Shown: positions 36,120-44,891 of the stretch, in pieces
How the letters are laid out: every line of letters starts with the position of its first letter
How positions within the stretch are numbered: the first letter of the stretch is position 1
NCBI RefSeq assembly: GCF_025150565.1
Contig: NZ_CP102283.1
Span: 806,001 to 870,000, forward strand
From: Granulicatella adiacens ATCC 49175
GTDB lineage: Bacteria > Bacillota > Bacilli > Lactobacillales > Aerococcaceae
DNA length: 64,000 nt
Reading direction: 5' to 3'
Made by a program: the position numbers and the translations under genes
The notes under the pieces: generated by a model
What the model saw: only the letters and a program-made list of their open reading frames with translations
The model's database searches: none
What the model was told of the DNA's origin: nothing

Positions 36120-36434
36120 ATGTTTAAAGTGATTGAAACAGCGGGTCATGATGAACCATGGTGGTTTTTTGAAGACTGGGAAAAGATGATTGTTTCGACA
36201 GAAGAATTTGATGAGATTGAAGAGGCTCTTTGTGCCTATCAGGCTCTCTATCAAAATTTTGAAGATAACTATCCAGAAAAACGTGAGAAAGGATCTTGCT
36301 GTGTTGCATTTTGGAACACTGTAGAAACAGATTATTGTGTTCCTTGTGAATGTGACCTTCAGATTTTTCATGGAATTATGATTGTTGATAAAAAAAATCA
36401 ATTAGTAGACTTGAAAGGAGAAGAACGTGGCTAA
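36120..36434 (+). CDS. DUF1033 family protein
   Basis: A 104-residue acidic protein resembling DUF1033, a family of unknown function common in Lactobacillales. It opens MFKVIETAGHDEPWWFFEDWE, the conserved part of the family. Four Cys occur as CC and CxPCxC in GSCCVAFW and DYCVPCECD, which could bind metal or be coincidental. Its end overlaps the ftsK start by 8 nt, so translation is probably coupled. GAGGTG precedes ATG 36120. Confidence 0.8.
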   Translation: MFKVIETAGHDEPWWFFEDWEKMIVSTEEFDEIEEALCAYQALYQNFEDNYPEKREKGSCCVAFWNTVETDYCVPCECDLQIFHGIMIVDKKNQLVDLKGEERG

Positions 36435-38871
36435 ACAAACAAAGAAAAAAACGTCTAGAAGCAAAAATACTCAAAACTCAAATCCCTTACTTTCTATAGA
36501 AGCGTTAGCGGTATTTTTGATTGTCTATTGTTTATTAGCAATATTTCAACTGGGATTCTTGGGTAAATTTTTTGCAAACGTCATTCGCTTCTTTATAGGA
36601 GATTTATTTGTGTTCGGAGGCATTTGCGGAATCCTTGCTGGATTTGGAATGCTCTTTAGAGGACGAATGCCTAAAATTATTTGGAGATGGACTGTGGCAG
36701 CAGTTTGCTCAAGTATTGCGTTACTCCTATTTGTATCGGTAATGACTTATAGTAGCTTTACGAGTTCAGGGTCTCCTTTATTTCAAGAGATGATGAACCG
36801 ATTTATGGTTGATTTTACATCCAATATGATTTCTCAAAACCTTGGTGGAGGGCTCATTGGTACGCTTTTATATGCGGGAACTTATTTCCTCGTATCGCAA
36901 TGGGGAACTTATTTATTAGTATTCTTACTTCTAGTATGCAGTGCCTTACTTATTTTTGATATTCATTTAAGTGATGTTATGAATTTTGTTCGAACTCACG
37001 TATCCAATCTTTCTCAAAAAATTGCTGAGAAAAAGGCAGAAAAAGAAGCCAAACAAAAAGCGCTTGAAGAAGAGGATTTATATACTTCAAATCCAGAAAC
37101 CCATCCGGATGATTCTTTACCAGTAGAAGAACCAGTAAAGGAAGAACGAAAAGAACATTCCTTATTAAACCGAATGAAAAATGCCTTCTTTGATGATTAT
37201 GAAGATGAATCAATGGTAGATACGGAGCAGGAATTGTATGAACCTGTCTACAGTGAGCCAGTAGTTTCTCCAGAGCCAGTTCCGCCGGTAACACCAGTAG
37301 TTTCAACTCCATCGCCAATCGCTTCTAAAACACAAGAAAACTCTATCCATGAGGATGATGCGTTTGAGGATGATGGGGAAGATATCGGAGACTTAGCAAT
37401 GGGAGGCGAGGAAAATGATGAAGATTATCAATTACCTCCAGTGACCTTATTGAATCCTGTTCAACAATCCGATCAATCGAATGAACGTACAATTGTGGAA
37501 CGCAATATGCGTATTTTAGAGCGTACGTTTGCAAGTTTTGGGGTGGATGCTAAAGTCATGCCAAACCCAATGCTAGGGCCAGCCGTTACAAAATACGAAA
37601 TTCAACCAGCAATCGGTGTGAAGGTAAGTAAGATTGTTAACTTGAGTGATGATATAGCTCTAGCACTTGCTGCTAAAGATATTCGTATCGAAGCTCCAAT
37701 CCCAGGAAAACCATATGTAGGGATTGAAGTTCCAAATAGCCAAACAAGTTTTGTATCCTTTAGCGATGTGATTCAATCGGCGATTCAATCTCCAAAACCT
37801 TTAGACGTACCATTAGGAAGAGATATCTCTGGTAATGTTCGTCTTTGCGATATTACGAAAATGCCGCATATGTTAATTGCCGGTTCAACTGGTTCTGGTA
37901 AATCCGTATGTATTAACGGCATTATCACAAGTATTTTAATGAAGACAAAACCACATGAAGTGAAACTGATGATGATTGATCCGAAGATGGTAGAGTTGAA
38001 TGTGTATAATGGTATTCCTCATCTATTAACACCGGTTGTAACAAACCCTCGTAAAGCCGCGCAAGCCTTACAAAAGGTTGTGGCTGAGATGGAAAAACGT
38101 TACGAATTATTTGCTTCAATGGGAATGCGTAATATCGATGGGTATAACGCTCATGTCGAACAATATAACCGTGAAACAGGCGAAAATAACCCAACGCTTC
38201 CTTATATCGTCGTGATTGTAGACGAACTTGCGGACTTAATGATGGTTGCAAGTAATGAAGTGGAAGACACGATTATTCGTCTTGCGCAAATGGCTCGTGC
38301 TGCCGGGATTCATATGATTCTAGCAACACAACGTCCATCGGTTGACGTTATCACAGGGATTATTAAAGCCAACGTTCCTTCTCGTATCGCCTTTGCGGTA
38401 TCTAGTGGTACAGACTCTCGTACGATTATTGATGCTAATGGCGCTGAGAAACTTTTAGGACGCGGGGATATGCTGTATATGCCAATGGGTGAAAATAAAC
38501 CAATTCGTGTACAGGGTGCATTCTTAACGGATGAAGAAGTCGAACGTATCGTTGATTTCGTGAAAAATCAGCAAGAAGTAGAGTATGATGAAGCGATGAT
38601 GCCTTCAGAAAACACAACTGCTGCTGGTGGTAGTGAACCTGAAGACGAACTATTCTACGAAGTCATCGAATTATTAAAAGAACAAGAAACGATTAGTACT
38701 TCCTACTTACAAAGACGTTTCCGTATCGGATTTAACCGTGCAGCACGAATGATTGACGATTTAGAAGCGCGTGGTTATGTCGGTCCTGCAGATGGAAGCA
38801 AAGGAAGAAAAGTGAATGTTCATGTTTTCAGTGAAAATAATGCTTCTGAAACCACTGAAACAAACACTTAG
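36427..38871 (+). CDS. ftsK: DNA translocase FtsK/SpoIIIE
   Basis: Septal DNA pump that clears chromosome DNA from the division plane. The N-terminal 170 residues hold about four membrane segments. An acidic, Pro-rich linker (about 190-345) leads to the motor. Walker A is AGSTGSGKSVCIN (about 483-495), Walker B is YIVVIVDELADLMM, and ARAAGIHMILATQRPSVDVITG follows. The C-terminal gamma domain (FYEVIELLKEQETISTSYLQRRFRIGFNRAARMID) is the winged helix that reads KOPS/SRS-like sequences. It has 814 residues. Start GTG 36427 has AAAGGAG 6 nt upstream. Confidence 0.95.
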   Translation: MAKQTKKKTSRSKNTQNSNPLLSIEALAVFLIVYCLLAIFQLGFLGKFFANVIRFFIGDLFVFGGICGILAGFGMLFRGRMPKIIWRWTVAAVCSSIALLLFVSVMTYSSFTSSGSPLFQEMMNRFMVDFTSNMISQNLGGGLIGTLLYAGTYFLVSQWGTYLLVFLLLVCSALLIFDIHLSDVMNFVRTHVSNLSQKIAEKKAEKEAKQKALEEEDLYTSNPETHPDDSLPVEEPVKEERKEHSLLNRMKNAFFDDYEDESMVDTEQELYEPVYSEPVVSPEPVPPVTPVVSTPSPIASKTQENSIHEDDAFEDDGEDIGDLAMGGEENDEDYQLPPVTLLNPVQQSDQSNERTIVERNMRILERTFASFGVDAKVMPNPMLGPAVTKYEIQPAIGVKVSKIVNLSDDIALALAAKDIRIEAPIPGKPYVGIEVPNSQTSFVSFSDVIQSAIQSPKPLDVPLGRDISGNVRLCDITKMPHMLIAGSTGSGKSVCINGIITSILMKTKPHEVKLMMIDPKMVELNVYNGIPHLLTPVVTNPRKAAQALQKVVAEMEKRYELFASMGMRNIDGYNAHVEQYNRETGENNPTLPYIVVIVDELADLMMVASNEVEDTIIRLAQMARAAGIHMILATQRPSVDVITGIIKANVPSRIAFAVSSGTDSRTIIDANGAEKLLGRGDMLYMPMGENKPIRVQGAFLTDEEVERIVDFVKNQQEVEYDEAMMPSENTTAAGGSEPEDELFYEVIELLKEQETISTSYLQRRFRIGFNRAARMIDDLEARGYVGPADGSKGRKVNVHVFSENNASETTETNT

Positions 38872-38926
38872 AAATGTAAAACACGAACATTTTTCGATAA
38901 AATTACCTCCAATAGAAAGATTTATC

Positions 38927-38954
38927 TTGCTTTTCATTTTATTTATGATAGAAT
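38927..38954 (+). promoter_or_regulatory. Promoter of the nucleoside ABC operon
   Basis: TTGCTT (38927-38932), a 16-nt spacer and an extended -10, TG-A-TAGAAT (hexamer 38949-38954), 35 nt before the start. Confidence 0.55.
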
Positions 38955-38989
38955 GACTGTAGTAAATCATTTATTGGAGGTTTTTTATT

Positions 38990-40054
38990 GTGAAAATTAA
39001 GAAGAGTTTTGCTTTATTCGCTTTATCTATTGGTGCAAGTGCTGTATTAGCAGCATGTGGTGGTTCTTCTACTAACTCATCTTCATCATCAAATGCTTCA
39101 AATTCAGGTTCAAATGATAATTTTAAAGCCGTTATGGTTTCAGATACTGGTGGTATTGATGACAAATCTTTCAACCAAGGTGCTTGGGAAGGTTTGTTAG
39201 AATGGGGTAAAAACAATGGTGGTAAAACAAAAGGCAATGGCGTTGATTACATTCTTTCTAAGTCAGAATCTGATTACACAACAAACCTCAACACAGCAGT
39301 GTTAAATGAATATAATATTATTTTTGCTATCGGATTTAAATTACAAAAAGCTGTTGAAGAAGCAGCAAAAGCAAATCCAGAAGCTCACTTTGCAATCATT
39401 GATAGTGTGGTAGAACAACCAAACGTAGCTTCTATCAACTATAGAGACCAAGAGGCTGCTTTCCTAGCTGGGGTTTCTGCTGGTTTAACTACAAAAACAA
39501 ATAAAGTTGCTTTCATCGGTGGAATGCACGGACCAGCGCTTGACAAATTCGAAGCAGGATTCAAAGCTGGTGTTAAAGCTGTAAATCCAAATGCAACTGT
39601 TGAAATTCAATATGCTGAATCATTCTCTGATGCAGCAAAAGCTAAATCTTTAGCAGAAGCAATGTACGCTTCAGATTTCGACGTTATCTATGCGGCAGCA
39701 GGTGGTGCTGGTTTAGGTGTATTTGCAGCAGCCAAATCTATCGTTGAAACAAATCCAGATCGTAAAATTTGGGTAATCGGGGTAGACCAAGACCAACAAG
39801 CAGAAGGTAAGGTCAACGATTCTCGTAATGTTACATTAACTTCAACTTTAAAAGGTGTTAAACAGGCATTAATGAAATTTACGGATGATGCTGCTAAAGG
39901 AAACTATCATGGTGGAGAACAAGTGGTATACGGATTATCAGATGATGGTGTTGGTTTAACAGATGGTCAATTAACGGAAGAAGTTAAGGCAAAAGTTGCT
40001 GAATATAAGAAAGCAATTATCGATGGAAAACAAGAAGTTCCTGCGAAACCTTAA
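38990..40054 (+). CDS. nupN: BMP-family nucleoside-binding lipoprotein
   Basis: Extracellular binding protein of the basic membrane protein/PnrA family. The signal peptide ends in the lipobox VLAAC (Cys about 23), followed by a Ser/Asn-rich tether. DTGGIDDKSFNQGAWEGL and FAIIDSVVEQPNVASINYRDQEAAFLAG are the classical family motifs, with KVAFIGGMHGPALDKFEAGF after them. It has 354 residues. It heads a gene set matching Bacillus nupNOPQ and streptococcal bmpA-nupABC, importers of nucleosides. Start GTG 38990 has GGAGG 9 nt upstream. A hairpin with a T run separates it from the ATPase gene, fitting the higher need for binding protein. Confidence 0.92.
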   Translation: MKIKKSFALFALSIGASAVLAACGGSSTNSSSSSNASNSGSNDNFKAVMVSDTGGIDDKSFNQGAWEGLLEWGKNNGGKTKGNGVDYILSKSESDYTTNLNTAVLNEYNIIFAIGFKLQKAVEEAAKANPEAHFAIIDSVVEQPNVASINYRDQEAAFLAGVSAGLTTKTNKVAFIGGMHGPALDKFEAGFKAGVKAVNPNATVEIQYAESFSDAAKAKSLAEAMYASDFDVIYAAAGGAGLGVFAAAKSIVETNPDRKIWVIGVDQDQQAEGKVNDSRNVTLTSTLKGVKQALMKFTDDAAKGNYHGGEQVVYGLSDDGVGLTDGQLTEEVKAKVAEYKKAIIDGKQEVPAKP

Positions 40055-40080
40055 TTAGATTTAACGATTAAAACGAGAGG

Positions 40081-40126
40081 AGTAGGAGTGGAAGAGAATG
40101 GATATTTCTTCACTCCTACTTTTTTA
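40081..40126 (+). terminator. Intra-operon terminator after the binding-protein gene
   Basis: AGTAGGAGTG-AAG pairs with CTT-CACTCCTACT and is followed by a T run. It is likely a partial terminator that sets a binding protein to ATPase ratio above one. Confidence 0.8.
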
Positions 40127-40154
40127 TACATAGATCATTTATGAGGTGAGAAGA

Positions 40155-41705
40155 GTGGTACAAGATACATTTGTGATTGAGATGAAAGGAATCACGAAGA
40201 AATTTGGGGATTTTGTTGCGAATAACGAAATTGATTTAACGTTAAAGAAAGGTGAAATCCATGCGTTATTAGGAGAAAATGGGGCAGGAAAATCTACTTT
40301 AATGAATATTCTTTCTGGTTTATTAGAACCAACAGAGGGAGAAATTAAAGTCAATGGTGTTCCAACGAAAATTGATTCACCAAATACAGCGAACCGATTG
40401 AAAATCGGGATGGTTCACCAACACTTTATGCTAGTGAAGAAATTTTCAGTTGTTGAGAATATTATTTTAGGGAAAGAACAAACTAAATTCGGTTTTATCA
40501 ATAAAAATACTGTAAAAGAAGAAATTTTGGCGTTGTCTAAAAAGTATCACTTAGTAGTGGATCCAGACGCTAAAATTGAAGACATCTCTGTGGGAATGGA
40601 ACAAAGAGTGGAGATTCTTAAAACTCTCTATCGTGGGGCAGATATTTTAATCTTCGACGAACCAACAGCTGTATTGACGCCACAAGAAATTGAAGAATTG
40701 ATTTTAATCATGAAGCAATTAACAAAAGAAGGAAAATCGATTTTCTTAATCACTCATAAAATTAAAGAAATTCAAGCTGTAGCCGATCGTTGTACTGTTA
40801 TTCGTCGTGGAAATGTCATTGGGACAGTAGAAATGGGAAGTGTTTCTGATCAGGAACTAGCAGATATGATGGTTGGACGTTCAGTTTCCTTTAAAACGGA
40901 AAAAGAAGCTGCAAAACCAACGACAGACGCACTTGTAATTAAGAATTTAGTTGTAAAGGATAGTCGTGGAATTAATGCGGTAAACGGTCTGGATTTAACA
41001 GTTCGCCACGGTGAAGTGGTTGGTATTGCAGGGGTGGATGGGAATGGTCAAACAGAATTCGTTCAAGCTCTTGCAGGTTTGAGAAAAATTGAAGAGGGTT
41101 CAATTGAATTAAATGGAAAAGATTTAACGCATCTGCCAACAAGACAAAGAACGGAAACGGGACTAGGCCATATTCCAGAAGACCGTCATAAACATGGGCT
41201 TGTATTGCAAATGGGATTAGATGAGAACATTGGAATTCAAACTTATTATAAAGAACCTCTCTCTAAAAGAGGATTCCTTAATAAAAAAGCATTTGTCGAT
41301 TTGGCAGAACGCTTAATTGAAGAATTTGATGTTCGTACACCAAGTCCTACTATTTCAGCTGGTTCTCTTTCAGGAGGAAATCAGCAAAAAGCGATTATTG
41401 CTCGAGAAATCGATCGTGACCCAAGTTTATTAATTGCAGCACAACCAACGAGGGGATTGGATGTTGGGGCGATTGAATATATCCATAAACGCCTTATTGA
41501 ACAAAGAAATAAAGGGAAAGCAGTTTTGTTAATGAGCTTTGAACTAGATGAAATTTTAAACGTGGCGGACCGAATTGCCGTTATGTATGAAGGTAAAATT
41601 GTGGATGTGTTAGACACTAAGGAAACAAATGAAACAGAATTAGGATTATTGATGGCTGGTTCTACAAGAGAACAAGTAAGAGCTATGAAACAGGAGGAGT
41701 TATAA
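40155..41705 (+). CDS. nupO: Nucleoside ABC importer ATPase (two ATPase domains)
   Basis: RbsA-type protein with two nucleotide-binding domains. The first has Walker A GENGAGKSTLMNILSG, a weak signature DISVGMEQR and LIFDEPTAVLTP. The second has an altered Walker A region (GVDGNGQTEFVQALAG), signature LSGGNQQKAIIAREID and AAQPTRGLDVGAIEYI, as is usual for the second half of this class. It has 516 residues from GTG 40155, chosen because GAGGTGAG at 40144-40151 precedes it; GTG 40146 lies inside that site. It ends 1 nt before the permease gene. Confidence 0.92.
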   Translation: MVQDTFVIEMKGITKKFGDFVANNEIDLTLKKGEIHALLGENGAGKSTLMNILSGLLEPTEGEIKVNGVPTKIDSPNTANRLKIGMVHQHFMLVKKFSVVENIILGKEQTKFGFINKNTVKEEILALSKKYHLVVDPDAKIEDISVGMEQRVEILKTLYRGADILIFDEPTAVLTPQEIEELILIMKQLTKEGKSIFLITHKIKEIQAVADRCTVIRRGNVIGTVEMGSVSDQELADMMVGRSVSFKTEKEAAKPTTDALVIKNLVVKDSRGINAVNGLDLTVRHGEVVGIAGVDGNGQTEFVQALAGLRKIEEGSIELNGKDLTHLPTRQRTETGLGHIPEDRHKHGLVLQMGLDENIGIQTYYKEPLSKRGFLNKKAFVDLAERLIEEFDVRTPSPTISAGSLSGGNQQKAIIAREIDRDPSLLIAAQPTRGLDVGAIEYIHKRLIEQRNKGKAVLLMSFELDEILNVADRIAVMYEGKIVDVLDTKETNETELGLLMAGSTREQVRAMKQEEL

Positions 41706-41706
41706 A

Positions 41707-42765
41707 ATGAAAGGTGCGAGTTATAAAAAAGTCCTTATTCCTGTCCTTTCAGTTGTTTTAGGGCTATTAGTAGGGGCCATTATTATGGCGGTATTTGGGT
41801 TTGATCCTGTTAAAGGTTATTCAGCTCTTTTAAAAGGTTCCCTAGGAAAACCATTTTATATTGGTGAAACTTTAAGACAAGCTACGCCTCTGATTCTTGT
41901 AGCCTTAGGTTTTGCATTTGCAAGTTATGCAGGGTTCTTCAATATCGGGGTAGCTGGTCAAGCGTTGATGGGGTGGTTTGCTTCTGTTACAACAGGACTT
42001 CTTTTCTCTGATTTACCTAAAATTGTATTACTTCCTTTATGTATTCTTGTAGGGATGCTTGCAGGGGCTTTATGGGCAGGAATTGCGGGTTATTTAAAAG
42101 CATACTTTAATACGAGTGAAGTTATCGTGACGATTATGTTGAATTATACAGCATTGCATATTGTGAATTATGTGATTCGTGAAATTCTAACAGAAAAAGC
42201 AGAAATTACAGCATCCGTTCCAGAAGCCGCCAGCTTAAAAATGTCTTTCTTATATCAATTAACAAGCAAATCTACATTACATGGTGGAATCTTCATTGCG
42301 ATAGCTGCTGTGTTTGTTGTCTGGCTTTTAATGAATAAGACAACAACCGGATTTGAGTTGAAAACAGTAGGGCTAAATAAAAACGCGGCCGAGTATTCCG
42401 GTATGAGCGCTAAAAAAACAATTATTTTAGCAATGTTAATCTCTGGTGGGCTTGCAGGTCTTGGAGGAGTTATGGAAGGATTAGGAACATTCCAACATGC
42501 ATTTGCTTCTGAAAGCTTACCAAGTATTGGATGGGATGGAATGGCGGTAGCGCTATTAGGTCTAAGTAATCCATTTGGAATCTTATTCTCTTCATTAGTA
42601 TTTGCAATTTTACGGATTGGTGGAATTTCCATGCCACTACTTGCAAAAATTCCTACAGAGGTTGTATCTATTGTAGTTGCCTTTATTATTTTCTTTGTTG
42701 GGGCGAACTATTTAATGCAAGTGATTGTCGATAAATTTCCAAGTTTTGGGAAAAGAAAGGGGTAA
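41707..42765 (+). CDS. nupP: Nucleoside ABC importer permease 1
   Basis: Membrane subunit of the BMP-type importer, 352 residues with eight to ten hydrophobic segments. Diagnostic stretches are FASYAGFFNIGVAGQALMGWF, IAGYLKAYFNTSEVIVTIMLNYTAL and LISGGLAGLGGVMEGLGT. It belongs to the branched-chain amino acid/RbsC permease superfamily. AGGAGG precedes ATG 41707 with only 1 nt between it and the ATPase stop. It pairs with the next permease. Confidence 0.92.
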   Translation: MKGASYKKVLIPVLSVVLGLLVGAIIMAVFGFDPVKGYSALLKGSLGKPFYIGETLRQATPLILVALGFAFASYAGFFNIGVAGQALMGWFASVTTGLLFSDLPKIVLLPLCILVGMLAGALWAGIAGYLKAYFNTSEVIVTIMLNYTALHIVNYVIREILTEKAEITASVPEAASLKMSFLYQLTSKSTLHGGIFIAIAAVFVVWLLMNKTTTGFELKTVGLNKNAAEYSGMSAKKTIILAMLISGGLAGLGGVMEGLGTFQHAFASESLPSIGWDGMAVALLGLSNPFGILFSSLVFAILRIGGISMPLLAKIPTEVVSIVVAFIIFFVGANYLMQVIVDKFPSFGKRKG

Positions 42766-42771
42766 ATAGAT

Positions 42772-43731
42772 ATGGATTTAGTCACTCTATTACAAGTAAT
42801 TGTCGGAAATATGCTCATCTATTCAACGCCTCTTATTTTAACTGGACTTGGTGGTGTATTTTCTGAAAGAAGTGGGATTGTTAATATTGGTCTTGAAGGA
42901 ACGATGGTTATAGGTGCTTTTGCATCTGCAGTATTCAACCTAGCATTTGCACCACAATTGGGCGCATGGACACCTTGGATAGCGCTCCTTGTTGCGGCAC
43001 TTGCTGGAGCATGCTATTCGGTGATTCACGCTGTAGCTACTGTTTACTTGCGCGCTGATCATATTATTTCAGGAACGGTGTTAAACTTACTGGCACCCGC
43101 TTTAACCGTATTTTTATGTAGACTTTTGTATAACGAACTCGGACAAACGGAAATTATTACGAACTACTTTGGAAAGACAACTATTCCAGTACTAAGTTCA
43201 ATTCCAATCATCGGTCAAATCTTCTTTACAGATACTTTCCTCTTAGCCTATTTAGCTATTGGATTGGCCTTTGTCTGTTCGATGATTTTAAATAAAACAA
43301 AATTTGGTTTACGTTTACGTTCGGTTGGGGAACATCCTCAAGCAGCCGATACTTTAGGAATTAATGTTTATCATATGCGTTTTGCAGGAGTATTAATCTC
43401 AGGGTTCTTAGCAGGGATTGGTGGAGCTATTGTTGCTCAATCGATTACACTGAACTTTTCTGCGACAACCATAGCGGGTCAAGGATTTATTGCAATGGCA
43501 GCGATGATCTTTGGTAAATGGAATTCTGTGAGTGTGATGTTATCCGCTTTACTCTTTGGTCTTGCTCAAAGTTTAGGGGTTATTGGAAACTACATTCCAA
43601 TTATTAAAGATATTCCGTCAGTAGGCTTGACGATTGCGCCATATTTGATTACTATCATTGTATTGGTAGGATTCATTGGTAAATCGGAAGGGCCAGCTGC
43701 GAACGGCAAAAACTACGTTAAATCAAAATAA
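42772..43731 (+). CDS. nupQ: Nucleoside ABC importer permease 2
   Basis: Second membrane subunit, 319 residues with eight to ten hydrophobic segments. GGVFSERSGIVNIGLEGTMVIGAFA and ADHIISGTVLNLLAPALTVFL are conserved in the YufQ/NupQ group, as is RSVGEHPQAADTLGINVYHMRFAGVLISG. It starts 6 nt after the first permease. A 13-bp perfect-stem terminator follows its stop. Confidence 0.92.
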   Translation: MDLVTLLQVIVGNMLIYSTPLILTGLGGVFSERSGIVNIGLEGTMVIGAFASAVFNLAFAPQLGAWTPWIALLVAALAGACYSVIHAVATVYLRADHIISGTVLNLLAPALTVFLCRLLYNELGQTEIITNYFGKTTIPVLSSIPIIGQIFFTDTFLLAYLAIGLAFVCSMILNKTKFGLRLRSVGEHPQAADTLGINVYHMRFAGVLISGFLAGIGGAIVAQSITLNFSATTIAGQGFIAMAAMIFGKWNSVSVMLSALLFGLAQSLGVIGNYIPIIKDIPSVGLTIAPYLITIIVLVGFIGKSEGPAANGKNYVKSK

Positions 43732-43736
43732 TAATG

Positions 43737-43784
43737 AAACTGCTTTTAATTTGGATTTGAATCTTTGTTAAAAGCAGTTTTTTA
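43737..43784 (+). terminator. Terminator of the nucleoside importer operon
   Basis: Perfect 13-bp arms (43737-43749 and 43768-43780) around an 18-nt loop, followed by T residues, ending only 18 nt before the PotD-like gene. Confidence 0.85.
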
Positions 43785-43801
43785 ATGAGAAGGGGTTATA
43801 A

Positions 43802-44890
43802 ATGAAAAGACTAGTCACTTTAATGATTGCTATCCTTGCAATGGTAGCTATTTTATTTGGAGTAAAAAATTTTATTCAAAACAAAGAGGCCAAAGAAGAA
43901 TCGAGTTCTTCTTCAGAACAACAACAATTGTTCCTATTTAACTGGGGGAATTATATCGATCCAGAATTAATTAAAGAATTTGAAGCAGAAACTGGAATTC
44001 AAGTGGTTTATGAAACATTTGATTCCAATGATGCGATGGAGGCTAAATTGAAACAAGGTGGAACGCGATATGATTTGGTATTTCCAAGTGAATCAAGTAT
44101 TACCAAATTAGTAAATCAGAATTTACTTCAAAAATTAGACCATTCAAAGATTAAAGGACTAGAAAATATTTCTTCTTTCTTATTAAATAGTCCCGTTGAT
44201 CAAGGAAATCAATACACCATTCCTTATTTCTGGGGAACGGTTGGGATTATGGTGAATACGAAGTATATCGATCCTGAAAGTATCCAAACGTGGGGTGATT
44301 TATGGAAAGAGGAGTTTAAAAACAAACTTCTTGTACTTGACGGAAACCGTGAAGCGTTAGGGATGGCTCTCCAATCCTTAGGGTATTCATTAAATTCTAA
44401 GAATGAAACTGAATTAAAAGCAGCTGAAGAAAAATTGAAAGAATTAAAATCAAATGTTCGCGCAGTACTCAATGAAGAAATTAAAACCATGATGAAACTG
44501 GAAGAAGCTCCAATCGGAATGGGGTATTCTGGAGATGCAGCTGCAGTTGCAGAAGAAAATCCAAACGTACAATATATTTTACCAAAAGATGGAAGTGCCG
44601 TTTGGACGGATAACTTTGCAATTGCGCACACAGCAGTGAATGTTGAAGGAGCATATGCCTTTATTAACTTTATGTTACGTCCAGAAAATGCAGCCAAAAA
44701 TGCTGAATTTGTTGGGTACGCAACTCCTAATGAAAAAGCCAAAGAGTTGATGGATCCAGAAGTCACTGCAGATGAGACGTTCTATCCATCAGAAGAAGTT
44801 ATCCAATCTCTGGAACATTATGAGTTTTTAGGAAATGAATGGATAACAAAATATAATGAAGCCTTTTTAGACTTCAAGATGGGATTATAA
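43802..44890 (+). CDS. potD: Orphan PotD-like polyamine-binding protein
   Basis: Type II binding protein of the spermidine/putrescine group, 362 residues. The N-terminal hydrophobic segment (VTLMIAILAMVAILFGV) has no lipobox Cys, so it probably remains as a membrane anchor, as in streptococcal PotD. FLFNWGNYIDPELIKEFEAETGIQVVYETFDSNDAMEAKL is the family hallmark, with YFWGTVGIMVNTKYI and IGMGYSGDAAAVAEENP following. potABC are not in the window. It ends 1 nt before the amidohydrolase gene. The short space after the upstream terminator leaves no room for an ordinary promoter, so read-through is likely. Confidence 0.88.
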   Translation: MKRLVTLMIAILAMVAILFGVKNFIQNKEAKEESSSSSEQQQLFLFNWGNYIDPELIKEFEAETGIQVVYETFDSNDAMEAKLKQGGTRYDLVFPSESSITKLVNQNLLQKLDHSKIKGLENISSFLLNSPVDQGNQYTIPYFWGTVGIMVNTKYIDPESIQTWGDLWKEEFKNKLLVLDGNREALGMALQSLGYSLNSKNETELKAAEEKLKELKSNVRAVLNEEIKTMMKLEEAPIGMGYSGDAAAVAEENPNVQYILPKDGSAVWTDNFAIAHTAVNVEGAYAFINFMLRPENAAKNAEFVGYATPNEKAKELMDPEVTADETFYPSEEVIQSLEHYEFLGNEWITKYNEAFLDFKMGL

Positions 44891-44891
44891 T

